64,000 bases of DNA, from assembly GCA_033782935.1 (NCBI GenBank), contig JAWQEG010000279.1:1326001-1390000 (forward strand). The letters are read 5' to 3'. The translations under genes were made by a program, and so were the position numbers. Shown here piece after piece: positions 1-12,404 of the stretch (positions within the stretch are counted from its first letter, which is position 1; each line of letters starts with the position of its first letter). A model generated the notes under the pieces. It ran no database searches, was not told the DNA's origin, and was given only the letters and a program-made list of their open reading frames with translations. Origin of the DNA: Petrolisthes cinctipes (taxonomy: Eukaryota; Arthropoda; Malacostraca; Decapoda; Porcellanidae).

Positions 1-3000
1 TGTTTTGAGCATGTTTTTTTAAAATACTCTAACACGGAGTAGGCATGTACAGATCGCTTCTGGGACCCCTAAATATCGAATTTTCGGGTGTTTTGGGACT
101 GAATTTGAGATATCGACTTTTTGGCACCTGAAAGATCGATTTTTAGCATGTTTTTAGCCTATATTTTGAAAATATTCTAGCACTGAGTAGGCATGTACAG
201 ATTGCTTCTGGGACCCCAAAATATTGAATTTTCGGGTGTTTTGAGCCTGAATTTGAGATATAAACGGGTACAGAAGATACATGCACATATTGACTTTGGG
301 CACCTAAAATATCGATTTTCAGCATGTTTTGGGCCTAAATTTTGAAAATACTCTAACACGGAGTAGGCATGTACAGATCGCTTCTGGGACCCCAAAATAT
401 CGAATTTTCGGGTGTTTAGGGCCAGAATTTGAGATATAAACGGGTACAGAAGATGCATGCACATATCGACTTTTGGGCACCTAAAAGATCGATTTTCAGT
501 ATGTTTTTGGCCTGTATTTTGAAAATACTCTAACACGGAGTAGGCATGTACAGATACTTTCTGGGACCTCTAAATATCGAATTTTCGGATGTTTTGGGAC
601 TTAATTTGAGATATCGATTTTTTGGCACCTAAAATGTCGATTTTTAGCATGTTGTTAGACTATATTTTGAAAATATTCTAGCACTGTGTAGGCATGTACA
701 GATTGCTTCTGGGACCCCAAAATATTGAATTTTCGGGTGTTTTGGGACTGAATTTGAGATATCGACTTTTTGGCACCTAAAAGATCGATTTTTAGCATGT
801 TTTTAGCCTATATTTTGAAAATATTCTAGCACTGAGTAGGCATGTACAGATTGCTTCTGAGACCCCAAAATATTGAATTTTCGGGTGTTTTGAGCCTGAA
901 TTTGAGATATAAACGGGTACAGAAGATACATGCACATATTGACTTTGGGCATCTAAAATATCGATTTTCAGCATGTTTTGGGCCTGTATTTAGAAAATAC
1001 TCTAACACTGAGTAGGCATGTACAGATTGCTTCTGGGACCCCAAAATATTGAATTTTCGGGTGTTTTGAGCCTGAATTTGAGATATAAACAGGTACTGAA
1101 GATGCATGCACATATCGACTTTTGTGCACCTAAAAGATCGATTTTCAGTATGTTTTGAGCATGTTTTTTGAAAATACTCTAACACGGAGTAGGCATGTAC
1201 AGATCGCTTCTGGGACCCCTAAATATCGAATTTTCGGGTGTTTTGGGACTGAATTTGAGATATCGACTTTTTGGCACCTAAAAGATCGATTTTTAGCATG
1301 TTTTTAGCCTATATTTTGAAAATATTCTAGCACTGAGTAGGCATGTACAGATTGCTTCTGGGACCCCAAAATATTGAATTTTCGGGTGTTTTGAGCCTGA
1401 ATTTGAGATATAAACGGGTACAGAAGATACATGCACATATTGACTTTGGGTACCAAAAATATCGATTTTCAGCATGTTTTGGGCATGAATTTTGAAAATA
1501 CTCTAACACGGAGTAGGCATGTACAGATCGCTTCTGGGACCCCAAAATATCGAATTTTTGGGTGTTTAGGGCAAGAATTTGAGATATAAACGGGTACAGA
1601 AGATGCATGCACATATCGACTTTTGTGCACCTAAAAGATCGATTTTCAGTATGTTTTGAACATGTATTTTGAAAATACTCTAACACGGAGTAGGCATGTA
1701 CAGATCGCTTCTGGGACCCCTAAATATCGAATTTTCGGGTGTTTTGGGACTGAATTTGAGATATCGACTTTTTGGCACCTAAAAGATCGATTTTTAGCAT
1801 ATTTTTAGCCTATATTTTGAAAATATTCTAGCACTGAGTAGGCATGTACAGATTGCTTCTGGGACCCCAAAATATTGAATTTTCGGGTGTTTTGAGCCTG
1901 AATTTGAGATATAAATGGGAACAGAAGATACATGCACATATTGACTTTGGGCATCTAAAATATCGATTTTCAGCATGTTTTGGGCCTGTATTTTCAAAAT
2001 ACTCTAACACTGAGTAGGCATGTACAGATTGCTTATGGGACCCCAAAATATTGAATTTTCGGGTGTTTTGAGCCTGAATTTGAGATATAAACGGGTACAG
2101 AAGATGCATGCACATATTGACTTTGGGCATCTAAAATATCGATTTTCAGCATGTTTTGGGCCTGTATTTTGAAAATACTCTAACACTGAGTAGGCATGTA
2201 CAGATTGCTTCTGGGACCCCAAAATATTGAATTTTCGGGTGTTTTGAGCCTGAATTTGAGATATAAACGGGTACTGAAGATGCATGCACATATCGACTTT
2301 TGTGCACCTAAAAGATCGATTTTCAGTATGTTTTGAGCATGTATTTTGAAAATACTCTAACACGGAGTAGGCATGTACAGATCGCTTCTGGGACCCCAAA
2401 ATATCGAATTATCGGGTGTTTAGGGCCAGAATTTGAGATATAAACGGGTACAGAAGATACATGCACATATTGACTTTGGGCACCAAAAATATCGATTTTC
2501 AGCATGTTTTGGGCCTGAACTTTGAAAATACTCTAACACGGAGTAGGCATGTACAGATCGCTTCTGGGACCCCAAAATATCGAATTTTCGGGTGTTTAGG
2601 GCCAGAATTTGAGATATAAACGGGTACAGAAGATGCATGCACATATCGACTTTTGGGCACCTAAAAGATCGATTTTCAGTATGTTTTTGGCCTGTATTTT
2701 GAAAATACTCTAACACGGAGTAGGCATGTACAGATACTTTCTGGGACCTCTAAATATCGAATTTTCGGGTGTTTTGGGACTGAATTTGAGATATCGACTT
2801 TTTGGCACCTAAAATGTCGATTTTTAGCATGTTTTTAGACTATATTTTGAAAATATTCTAGCACTGTGTAGGCATGTAGAGATTGCTTCTGGGACCCCAA
2901 AATATTGAATTTTCGGGTGTTTTGAGCCTGAATTTGAGATATAAACGGGTACAGAAAATACATGCACATATTGACTTTGGACATCTAAAATATCGATTTT

Positions 3001-3836
3001 CAGCATGTTTTGGGCCTGTATTTTGAAAATACTCTAACACTGAGTAGGCATGTACAGATTGCTTCTGGGACCCCAAAATATTGAATTTTCGGGTGTTTTG
3101 AGCCTGAATTTGAGATATAAACAGGTACTGAAGATGCATGCACATATCGACTTTTGTGCACCTAAAAGATCGATTTTCAGTATGTTTTGATCATGTTTTT
3201 TGAAAATACTCTAACACGGAGTAGGCATGTACAGATCGCTTCTGGGACCCCTAAATATCGAATTTTCGGGTGTTTTGGGACTGAATTTGAGATATCGACT
3301 TTTTGGCACCTAAAAGATCGATTTTTAGCATGTTTTTAGCCTATATTTTGAAAATATTCTAGCACTGAGTAGGCATGTACAGATTGCTTCTGGGACCCCA
3401 AAATATTGAATTTTCGGGTGTTTTGAGCCTGAATTTGAGATATAAACGGGTACAGAAGATACATGCACATATTGACTTTGGGCACCCAAAATATCGATTT
3501 TCAGCATGTTTTGGGCCTGAATTTTGAAAATACTCTAACACGGAGTAGGCATGTACAGATCGCTTCTGGGACCCCAAAATATCGAATATTCGGGTGTTTA
3601 GGGCCAGAATTTGAGATATAAACGGGTACAGAAGATGCATGCACATATCGACTTTTGTGCACCTAAAAGATCGATTTTCAGTATGTTTTTGGCCTGTATT
3701 TTGAAAATACTCTAACACGGAGTAGGCATGTACAGATACCTTCTGGGACCTCTAAATATCGAATTTTCGGGTGTTTTGGGACTGAATTTGAGATATCGAT
3801 TTTTTGGCACCTAAAATGTCGATTTTTAGCATGTTT
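1..3836 (+). repeat. 501-bp trimer HOR block with recombinant monomers
   Basis: The short-B-C trimers repeat at 501 bp, but the order is disturbed. Two short monomers are adjacent at 542-689 and 690-837. The second is a hybrid: it has a B-like left half (CCCCAAAATATTG) and a short-type right half (GATATCGACTTTTTGG). At 1840, 2016, 2192, 2369 and 2545 four long monomers run in a row without a short one. This is the pattern expected from unequal exchange between related monomers. Confidence 0.85.
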
Positions 3837-5225
3837 TTAGCCTATATTTTGAAAATATTCTAGCACTGTGTAGGCATGTACAGATTGCTTCTGGGACCCC
3901 AAAATATTGAATTTTTGGGTGTTTTGAGCCTGAATTTGAGATATAAACGGGTACTGAAGATGCATGCACATATCGACTTTTGTGCACCTAAAAGATCGAT
4001 TTTCAGTATGTTTTGAACATGTATTTTGAAAATACTCTAACACGGAGTAGGCATGTACAGATCGCTTCTGGGACCCCTAAATATCGAATTTTCGGGTGTT
4101 TTGGGACTGAATTTGAGATATCGACTTTTTGGCACCTAAAAGATCGATTTTTAGCATATTTTTAGCCTATATTTTGAAAATATTCTAGCACTGAGTAGGC
4201 ATGTACAGATTGCTTCTGGGACCCCAAAATATTGAATTTTCGGGTGTTTTGAGCCTGAATTTGAGATATAAATGGGTACAGAAGATACATGCACATATTG
4301 ACTTTGGGCATCTAAAATATCGATTTCAGCATGTTTTGGGCCTGTATTTTCAAAATACTCTAACACTGAGTAGGCATGTACAGATTGCTTATGGGACCCC
4401 AAAATATTGAATTTTCGGGTGTTTTGAGCCTGAATTTGAGATATAAACGGGTACAGAAGATACATGCAAATATTGACTTTGGGCATCTAAAATATCGATT
4501 TTCAGCATGTTTTGGGCCTGTATTTTGAAAATACTCTAACACTGAGTAGGCATGTACAGATTGCTTCTGGGACCCCAAAATATTGAATTTTCGGGTGTTT
4601 TGAGCCTGAATTTGAGATATAAACGGGTACTGAAGATGCATGCACATATCGACTTTTGTGCACCTAAAAGATCGATTTTCAGTATGTTTTGAGCATGTTT
4701 TTTGAAAATACTCTAACACGGAGTAGGCATGTACAGATCGCTTCTGGGACCCCTAAATATCGAATTTTCGGGTGTTTTGGGACTGAATTTGAGATATCGA
4801 TTTTTTGGCACCTAAAATGTCGATTTTTAGCATGTTTTTAGCCTATATTTTGAAAATATTCTAGCACTGTGTAGGCATGTACAGATTGCTTCTGGGACCC
4901 CAAAATATTGAATTTTCGGGTGTTTTGAGCCTGAATTTGAGATATAAACGGGTACAGAAGATACATGCACATATTGACTTTGGGCACCAAAAATATCGAT
5001 TTTCAGCATGTTTTGGTCCTGAATTTTGAAAATACTCTAACACGGATTAGGCATGTACAGATCGCTTCTGGGACCCCAAAATATCGAATTTTCGAGTGTT
5101 TAGTGCCAGAATTTGAGATATAAACGGGTACAGAAGATGCATGCACATATCGACTTTTGGGCACCTAAAAGATCGATTTTCAGTATGTTTTTGGCCTGTA
5201 TTTTGAAAATAATCTAACACGGAGT

Positions 5226-5373
5226 AGGCATGTACAGATACCTTCTGGGACCTCTAAATATCGAATTTTCGGGTGTTTTGGGACTGAATTTGAGATATCG
5301 ATTTTTTGGCACCTAAAATGTCGATTTTTAGCATGTTTTTAGCCTATATTTTGAAAATATTCTAGCACTGTGT
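5226..5373 (+). repeat. Short monomer, type I (S1, 148 bp)
   Basis: This is a reference copy. Diagnostic bases are AGATACCTTCTGGGACCTC, GATATCGATTTTTTGGCACC and GCACTGTGT at its end. It lacks the 29-bp segment present in long monomers, so GATAT runs straight into CGA. Confidence 0.9.
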
Positions 5374-5549
5374 AGGCATGTACAGATTGCTTCTGGGACC
5401 CCAAAATATTGAATTTTCGGGTGTTTTGAGCCTGAATTTGAGATATAAACGGGTACAGAAGATACATGCACATATTGACTTTGGGCATCTAAAATATCGA
5501 TTTTGAGCATGTTTTGGGCCTGTATTTTGAAAATACTCTAACACTGAGT
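5374..5549 (+). repeat. Long monomer B, type I (B1, 176 bp)
   Basis: This is a reference copy. It carries AGATTGCTTCTGGG, AATATTGAATTTTCGG, GTTTTGAGCCTG, GATACATGCACATATTGAC and GGGCATCTAAAATATCG. It is one base shorter than C because it has TTGACTTTGGG where C has TCGACTTTTGKG. Confidence 0.9.
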
Positions 5550-5726
5550 AGGCATGTACAGATTGCTTCTGGGACCCCAAAATATTGAATTTTCGGGTGT
5601 TTTGAGCCTGAATTTGAGATATAAACGGGTACTGAAGATGCATGCACATATCGACTTTTGTGCACCTAAAAGATCGATTTTCAGTATGTTTTGAGCATGT
5701 ATTTTCAAAATACTCTAACACGGAGT
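5550..5726 (+). repeat. Long monomer C, type I (C1, 177 bp)
   Basis: This is a reference copy. Its left half is B-like (AGATTGCTTC, GTTTTGAGCCTG) and its right half is C-like (GGGTACTGAAGATGCATG, CGACTTTTGTGCACC, TTTTGAGCATG). It may be an old B/C recombinant that became fixed in the higher-order unit. Confidence 0.88.
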
Positions 5727-5874
5727 AGGCATGTACAGATCGCTTCTGGGACCCCTAAATATCGAATTTTCGGGTGTTTTGGGACTGAATTTGAGATATC
5801 GACTTTTTGGCACCTAAAAGATCGATTTTTAGCATGTTTTTAGCCTATATTTTGAAAATATTCTAGCACTGAGT
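5727..5874 (+). repeat. Short monomer, type II (S2, 148 bp)
   Basis: This is a reference copy. Diagnostic bases are AGATCGCTTCTGGGACCCCT, GATATCGACTTTTTGGCACC, AAAAGATCG and GCACTGAGT. It carries the same 29-bp absence as S1. Confidence 0.9.
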
Positions 5875-6050
5875 AGGCATGTACAGATTGCTTCAGGGAC
5901 CCCAAAATATTGAATTTTCGGGTGTTTTGAGCCTGAATTTGAGATATAAACGGGTACAGAAGATACATGCACATATTGACTTTGGGCACCAAAAATATCG
6001 ATTTTCAGCATGTTTTGGGCCTGAATTTTGAAAATACTCTAACACGGAGT
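5875..6050 (+). repeat. Long monomer B, type II (B2, 176 bp)
   Basis: This is a reference copy. It matches B1 except for GGGCACCAAAAATATCG in place of GGGCATCTAAAATATCG, and TGGGCCTGAATTTTG in place of TGGGCCTGTATTTTG. Confidence 0.9.
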
Positions 6051-6074
6051 AGGCATGTACAGATCCCTTCTGGG

Positions 6075-6099
6075 ACCCCAAAATATCGAATTTTCGGGT
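6075..6099. other. 25-bp imperfect dyad symmetry (reference copy, present in monomers generally)
   Basis: Arms ACCCCAAAAT (6075-6084) and ATTTTCGGGT (6090-6099) are inverted repeats matching at 9 of 10 positions around the 5-nt centre ATCGA. B monomers have centre ATTGA with the same arms. S2 monomers have ACCCCTAAAT and so match at 8 of 10. The position relative to AGGCATGTAC is constant. The element could extrude as a small hairpin or bind a dimeric protein, but both are inferences. Confidence 0.75.
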
Positions 6100-6123
6100 G
6101 TTTAGGGCCAGAATTTGAGATAT

Positions 6124-6152
6124 AAACGGGTACAGAAGATGCATGCACATAT
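6124..6152. other. 29-bp segment absent from short monomers (reference copy)
   Basis: Long monomers have this 29-bp segment, bounded by ATAT at 6120-6123 and ATAT at 6149-6152. Removing the interval between the two ATAT copies gives exactly the short monomer (177 minus 29 is 148). A deletion between microhomologies is the simplest origin. Positions 6139-6152 are a 14-nt strictly alternating purine-pyrimidine tract containing the palindrome TGCATGCA. Confidence 0.85.
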
Positions 6153-9100
6153 CGACTTTTGGGCACCTAAAAGATCGATTTTCAGCATGTTTTGGGCCTG
6201 AATTTTGAAAATACTCTAACACGGATTAGGCATGTACAGATCGCTTCTGGGACCCCAAAATATCGAATTTTCGAGTGTTTAGGGCCAGAATTTGAGATAT
6301 AAACGGGTACAGAAGATGCATGCACATATCGACTTTTGGGCACCTAAAAGATCGATTTTCAGTATGTTTTTGGCCTGTATTTTGAAAATACTCTAACACG
6401 GAGTAGGCATGTACAGATACCTTCTGGGACCTCTAAATATCGAATTTTCGGGTGTTTTGGGACTGAATTTGAGATATCGATTTTTTGGCACCTAAAATGT
6501 CGATTTTTAGCATGTTTTTAGCCTATATTTTGAAAATATTCTAGCACTGTGTAGGCATGTACAGATTGCTTCTGGGACCCCAAAATATTGAATTTTCGGG
6601 TGTTTTGAGCCTGAATTTGAGATATAAACGGGTACAGAAGATACATGCACATATTGACTTTGGGCATCTAAAATATCGATTTTGAGCATGTTTTGGGCCT
6701 GTATTTTGAAAATACTCTAACACTGAGTAGGCATGTACAGATTGCTTCTGGGACCCCAAAATATTGAATTTTCGGGTGTTTTGAGCCTGAATTTGAGATA
6801 TAAACGGGTACTGAAGATGCATGCACATATCGACTTTTGTGCACCTAAAAGATCGATTTTCAGTATGTTTTGAGCATGTATTTTGAAAATACTCTAACAC
6901 GGAGTAGGCATGTACAGATCGCTTCTGGGACCCCAAAATATCGAATTTTCGGGTGTTTTGGGACTGAATTTGAGATATCGACTTTTTGGCACCTAAAAGA
7001 TCGATTTTTAGCATGTTTTTAGCCTATATTTTGAAAATATTCTAGCACTGAGTAGGCATGTACAGATTGCTTCTGGGACCCCAAAATATTGAATTTTCGG
7101 GTGTTTTGAGCCTGAATTTGAGATATAAACGGGTACTGAAGATGCATGCACATATCGACTTTTGTGCACCTAAAAGATCGATTTTCAGTATGTTTTGAAC
7201 ATGTATTTTGAAAATACTCTAACACGGAGTAGGCATGTACAGATCGCTTCTGGGACCCCTAAATATCGAATTTTCGGGTGTTTTGGGACTGAATTTGAGA
7301 TATCGACTTTTTGGCAACTAAAAGATCGATTTTTAGCATATTTTTAGCCTATATTTTGAAAATATTCTAGCACTGAGTAGGCATGTACAGATTGCTTCTG
7401 GGACCCCAAAATATTGAATTTTCGGGTGTTTTGAGCCTGAATTTGAGATATAAATGGGTACAGAAGATACATGCACATATTGACTTTGGGCATCTAAAAT
7501 ATCGATTTCAGCATGTTTTGGGCCTGTATTTTGAAAATACTCTAACACTGAGTAGGCATGTACAGATTGCTTATGGGACCCCAAAATATTGAATTTTCGG
7601 GTGTTTTGAGCCTGAATTTGAGATATAAACGGGTACAGAAGATACATGCAAATATTGACTTTGGGCATCTAAAATATCGATTTTCAGCATGTTTTGGGCC
7701 TGTATTTTGAAAATACTCTAACACTGAGTAGGCATGTACAGATTGCTTCTGGGACCCCAAAATATTGAATTTTCGGGTGTTTTGAGCCTGAATTTGAGAT
7801 ATAAACGGGTACTGAAGATGCATGCACATATCGACTTTTGTGCACCTAAAAGATCGATTTTCAGTATGTTTTGAGCATGTTTTTTGAAAATACTCTAACA
7901 CGGAGTAGGCATGTACAGATCGCTTCTGGGACCCCTAAATATCGAATTTTCGGGTGTTTTGGGACTGAATTTGAGATATCGACTTTTTGGCACCTAAAAG
8001 ATCGATTTTTAGCATGTTTTTAGCCTATATTTCCAAAATATTCTAGCACTGAGTAGGCATGTACAGATTGCTTCTGGGACCCCAAAATATTGAATTTTCG
8101 GGTGTTTTGAGCCTGAATTTGAGATATAAACGGGTACTGAAGATGCATGCACATATCGACTTTTGTGCACCTAAAAGATCGATTTTCAGTATGTTTTGAA
8201 CATGTATTTTGAAAATACTCTAACACGGAGTAGGCATGTACAGATCGCTTCTGGGACCCCTAAATATCGAATTTTCGGGTGTTTTGGGACTGAATTTGAG
8301 ATATCGACTTTTTGGCAACTAAAAGATCGATTTTTAGCATATTTTTAGCCTATATTTTGAAAATATTCTAGCACTGAGTAGGCATGTACAGATTGCTTCT
8401 GGGACCCCAAAATATTGAATTTTCGGGTGTTTTGAGCCTGAATTTGAGATATAAATGAGTACAGAAGATACATGCACATATTGACTTTGGGCATCTAAAA
8501 TATCGATTTCAGCATGTTTTGGGCCTGTATTTTGAAAATACTCTAACACTGAGTAGGCATGTACAGATTGCTTATGGGACCCCAAAATATTGAATTTTCG
8601 GGTGTTTTGAGCCTGAATTTGAGATATAAACGGGTACAGAAGATACATGCAAATATTGACTTTGGGCATCTAAAATATCGATTTTCAGCATGTTTTGGGC
8701 CTGTATTTTGAAAATACTCTAACACTGAGTAGGCATGTACAGATTGCTTCTGGGACCCCAAAATATTGAATTTTCGGGTGTTTTGAGCCTGAATTTGAGA
8801 TATAAACGGGTACTGAAGATGCATGCACATATCGACTTTTGTGCACCTAAAAGATCGATTTTCAGTATGTTTTGAGCATGTTTTTTGAAAATACTCTAAC
8901 ACGGAGTAGGCATGTACAGATCGCTTCTGGGACCCCTAAATATCGAATTTTCGGGTGTTTTGGGACTGAATTTGAGATATCGACTTTTTGGCACCTAAAA
9001 GATCGATTTTTAGCATGTTTTTAGCCTATATTTCCAAAATATTCTAGCACTGAGTAGGCATGTACAGATTGCTTCTGGGACCCCAAAATATTGAATTTTC

Positions 9101-11201
9101 GGGTGTTTTGAGCCTGAATTTGAGATATAAACGGGTACAGAAGATACATGCACATATTGACTTTGGGCACCAAAAATATCGATTTTCAGCATGTTTTGGG
9201 CCTGAATTTTGAAAATACTCTAACACGGATTAGGCATGTACAGATCGCTTCTGGGACCCCAAAATATCGAATTTTCGAGTGTTTAGGGCCAGAATTTGAG
9301 ATATAAACGGGTACAGAAGATGCATGCACATATCGACTTTTGGGCACCTAAAAGATCGATTTTCAGTATGTTTTTGGCCTGTATTTTGAAAATAATCTAA
9401 CACGGAGTAGGCATGTACAGATACCTTCTGGGACCTCTAAATATCGAATTTTCGGGTGTTTTCGGACTGAATTTGAGATATCGATTTTTTGGCACCTAAA
9501 ATGTCGATTTTTAGCATGTTTTTAGCCTATATTTTGAAAATATTCTAGCACTGTGTAGGCATGTACAGATTGCTTCTGGGACCCCAAAATATTGAATTTT
9601 CGGGTGTTTTGAGCCTGAATTTGAGATATAAACGGGTACAGAAGATACATGCACATATTGACTTTGGGCATCTAAAATATCGATTTTGAGCATGTTTTGG
9701 GCCTGTATTTTGAAAATACTCTAACACTGAGTAGGCATGTACAGATTGCTTCTGGGACCCCAAAATATTGAATTTTCGGGTGTTTTGAGCCTGAATTTGA
9801 GATATAAACGGGTACTGAAGATGCATGCACATATCGACTTTTGTGCACCTAAAAGATCGATTTTCAGTATGTTTTGAGCATGTATTTTGAAAATACTCTA
9901 ACACGGAGTAGGCATGTACAGATCGCTTCTGGGACCCCTAAATATCGAATTTTCGGGTGTTTTGGGACTGAATTTGAGATATCGACTTTTTGGCACCTAA
10001 AAGATCGATTTTTAGCATGTTTTTAGCCTATATTTTGAAAATATTCTAGCACTGAGTAGGCATGTACAGATTGCTTCTGGGACCCCAAAATATTGAATTT
10101 TCGGAAGTTTTGAGCCTGAATTTGAGATATAAACGGGTACAGAAGATACATGCACATATTGACTTTGGGCACCAAAAATATCGATTTTCAGCATGTTTTG
10201 GGCCTGAATTTTGAAAATACTCTAACACGGAGTAGGCATGTACAGATCCCTTCTGGGACCCCAAAATATCGAATTTTCGGGTGTTTAGGGCCAGAATTTG
10301 AGATATAAACGGGTACAGAAGATGCATGCACATATCGACTTTTGGGCACCTAAAAGATCGATTTTCAGCATGTTTTGGGCCTGAATTTTGAAAATACTCT
10401 AACACGGATTAGGCATGTACAGATCGCTTCTGGGACCCCAAAATATCGAATTTTCGAGTGTTTAGGGCCAGAATTTGAGATATAAACGGGTACAGAAGAT
10501 GCATGCACATATCGACTTTTGGGCACCTAAAAGATCGATTTTCAGTATGTTTTTGGCCTGTATTTTGAAAATACTCTAACACGGAGTAGGCATGTACAGA
10601 TACCTTCTGGGACCTCTAAATATCGAATTTTCGGGTGTTTTGGGACTGAATTTGAGATATCGATTTTTTGGCACCTAAAATGTCGATTTTTAGCATGTTT
10701 TTAGCCTATATTTTGAAAATATTCTAGCACTGTGTAGGCATGTACAGATTGCTTCTGGGACCCCAAAATATTGAATTTTCTGGTGTTTTGAGCCTGAATT
10801 TGAGATATAAACGGGTACAGAAGATACATGCACATATTGACTTTGGGCATCTAAAATATCGATTTTGAGCATGTTTTGGGCCTGTATTTTGAAAATACTC
10901 TAACACTGAGTAGGCATGTACAGATTGCTTCTGGGACCCCAAAATATTGAATTTTCGGGTGTTTTGAGCCTGAATTTGAGATATAAACGGGTACTGAAGA
11001 TGCATGCACATATCGACTTTTGTGCACCTAAAAGATCGATTTTCAGTATGTTTTGAGCATGTATTTTGAAAATACTCTAACACGGAGTAGGCATGTACAG
11101 ATCGCTTCTGGGACCCCAAAATATCGAATTTTCGGGTGTTTTGGGACTGAATTTGAGATATCGACTTTTTGGCACCTAAAAGATCGATTTTTAGCATGTT
11201 T

Positions 11202-11339
11202 TTAGCCTATATTTTGAAAATATTCTAGCACTGAGTAGGCATGTACAGATTGCTTCTGGGACCCCAAAATATTGAATTTTCGGGTGTTTTGAGCCTGAAT
11301 TTGAGATATAAACGGGTACAGAAGATACATGCACATATT
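11202..11339 (+). repeat. Satellite linking two duplicated blocks
   Basis: This is the end of a short monomer followed by the start of a type II B monomer, in normal HOR phase. There is nothing else in it. Confidence 0.7.
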
Positions 11340-12238
11340 GACTTTGGGCACCAAAAATATCGATTTTCAGCATGTTTTGGGCCTGAATTTTGAAAATACT
11401 CTAACACGGAGTAGGCATGTACAGATCCATTCTGGGACCCCAAAATATCGAATTTTCGGGTGTTTAGGGCCAGAATTTGAGATATAAACGGGTACAGAAG
11501 ATGCATGCACATATCGACTTTTGGGCACCTAAAAGATCGATTTTCAGTATGCTTTTGGCCTGTATTTTGAAAATACTCTAACACGGAGTAGGCATGTACA
11601 GATACCTTCTGGGACCTCTAAATATCGAATGTTCGGGTGTTTTGGGACTGAATTTGAGATATCGATTTTTTGGCACCTAAAATGTCGATTTTTAGCATGT
11701 TTTTAGCCTATATTTTGAAAATATTCTAGCACTGTGTAGGCATGTACAGATTGCTTCTGGGACCCCAAAATATTGAATTTTCGGGTGTTTTGAGCCTGAA
11801 TTTGAGATATAAACGGGTACAGAAGATACATGCACATATTGACTTTGGGCATCTAAAATATCGATTTTCAGCATGTTTTGGGCCTGTATTTTGAAAATAC
11901 TCTAACACTGAGTAGGCATGTACAGATTGCTTCTGGGACCCCAAAATATTGAATTTTCGGGTGTTTTGAGCCTGAATTTGAGATATAAACGGGTACTGAA
12001 GATGCATGCACATATCGACTCTTGTGCACCTAAAAGATCGATTTTTAGTATGTTTTGAGCATGTATTTTGAAAATACTCTAACACGGAGTAGGCATATAC
12101 AGATCGCTTCTGGGACCCCTAAATATCGAATTTTTGGGTGTTTTGGGACTGAATTTGAGATATCGACTTTTTGGCACCTAAAAGATCGATTTTTAGCATG
12201 TTTTTAGCCTATATTTTGAAAATATTCTAGCACTGAGT

Positions 12239-12404
12239 AGGCATGTACAGATTGCTTCTGGGACCCCAAAATATTGAATTTTCGGGTGTTTTAATATTTT
12301 CGGGTGTTTTGGGACTGAATTTGAGATATCGACTTTTCGGCACCTAAAAGATCGATTTTTAGCATGTTTTTAGCCTATATTTTGAAAATATTCTAGCACT
12401 GAGT
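12239..12404 (+). repeat. 166-bp short monomer with 18-bp internal duplication
   Basis: A short monomer (148 bp) carries 18 extra bases, AATATTTTCGGGTGTTTT, placed directly after GAATTTTCGGGTGTTTT. This repeats the right half of the dyad. The left half is B-like, so the unit may also be a B/short hybrid. Confidence 0.85.

Larger units (their letters stand above)
5226..6227 (+). repeat. Canonical 1002-bp six-monomer higher-order repeat unit
   Basis: This unit consists of monomers of 148, 176, 177, 148, 176 and 177 bp starting at 5226, 5374, 5550, 5727, 5875 and 6051. The first three form trimer type I and the last three trimer type II. Type I marks are ACCTCTAAAT and AAAATGTCG in the short monomer, GGGCATCTAAAAT in B, and GGGTACTGAAG with TTGTGCACC in C. 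Type II marks are ACCCCTAAAT and AAAAGATCG in the short monomer, GGGCACCAAAAAT in B, and GTGTTTAGGGCCAG in C. The same alternation recurs through most of the left 44 kb. Confidence 0.9.
6051..6227 (+). repeat. Long monomer C, type II (C2, 177 bp)
   Basis: This is a reference copy. It carries AATATCGAATTTTCGG, GTGTTTAGGGCCAG, GGGTACAGAAGATGCATG and CGACTTTTGGGCACC. An extra C2-like monomer follows at 6228 before the next S1 at about 6405. This extra unit recurs 4183 bp downstream. Confidence 0.88.
3837..11201 (+). repeat. Nested duplication: 3182-bp block, 1001-bp block, 3182-bp block
   Basis: Sequence from about 3837 to 7018 (3182 bp) recurs at about 8020-11201, an offset of 4183 bp. Between them, about 7019-8019 repeats the first 1001 bp. 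Shared private changes support this, including a one-base-shorter GATTTCAGC junction near 4323, 7505 and 8505, and GCAAATATTGAC near 4467, 7649 and 8650. The TTTCCAAAATATT variant at about 8030 and 9031 is shared only by the last two 1001-bp copies, so that step is the most recent. Edges are approximate because all sequence here is repetitive. Confidence 0.8.

Noticed and set aside
6089..6110. CENP-B-box-like match around TTTCGGGTGTTTAGGG
   Set aside because: Only about 7 of the 9 essential box positions match, which is weak for a sequence of this composition. I do not claim a CENP-B site.
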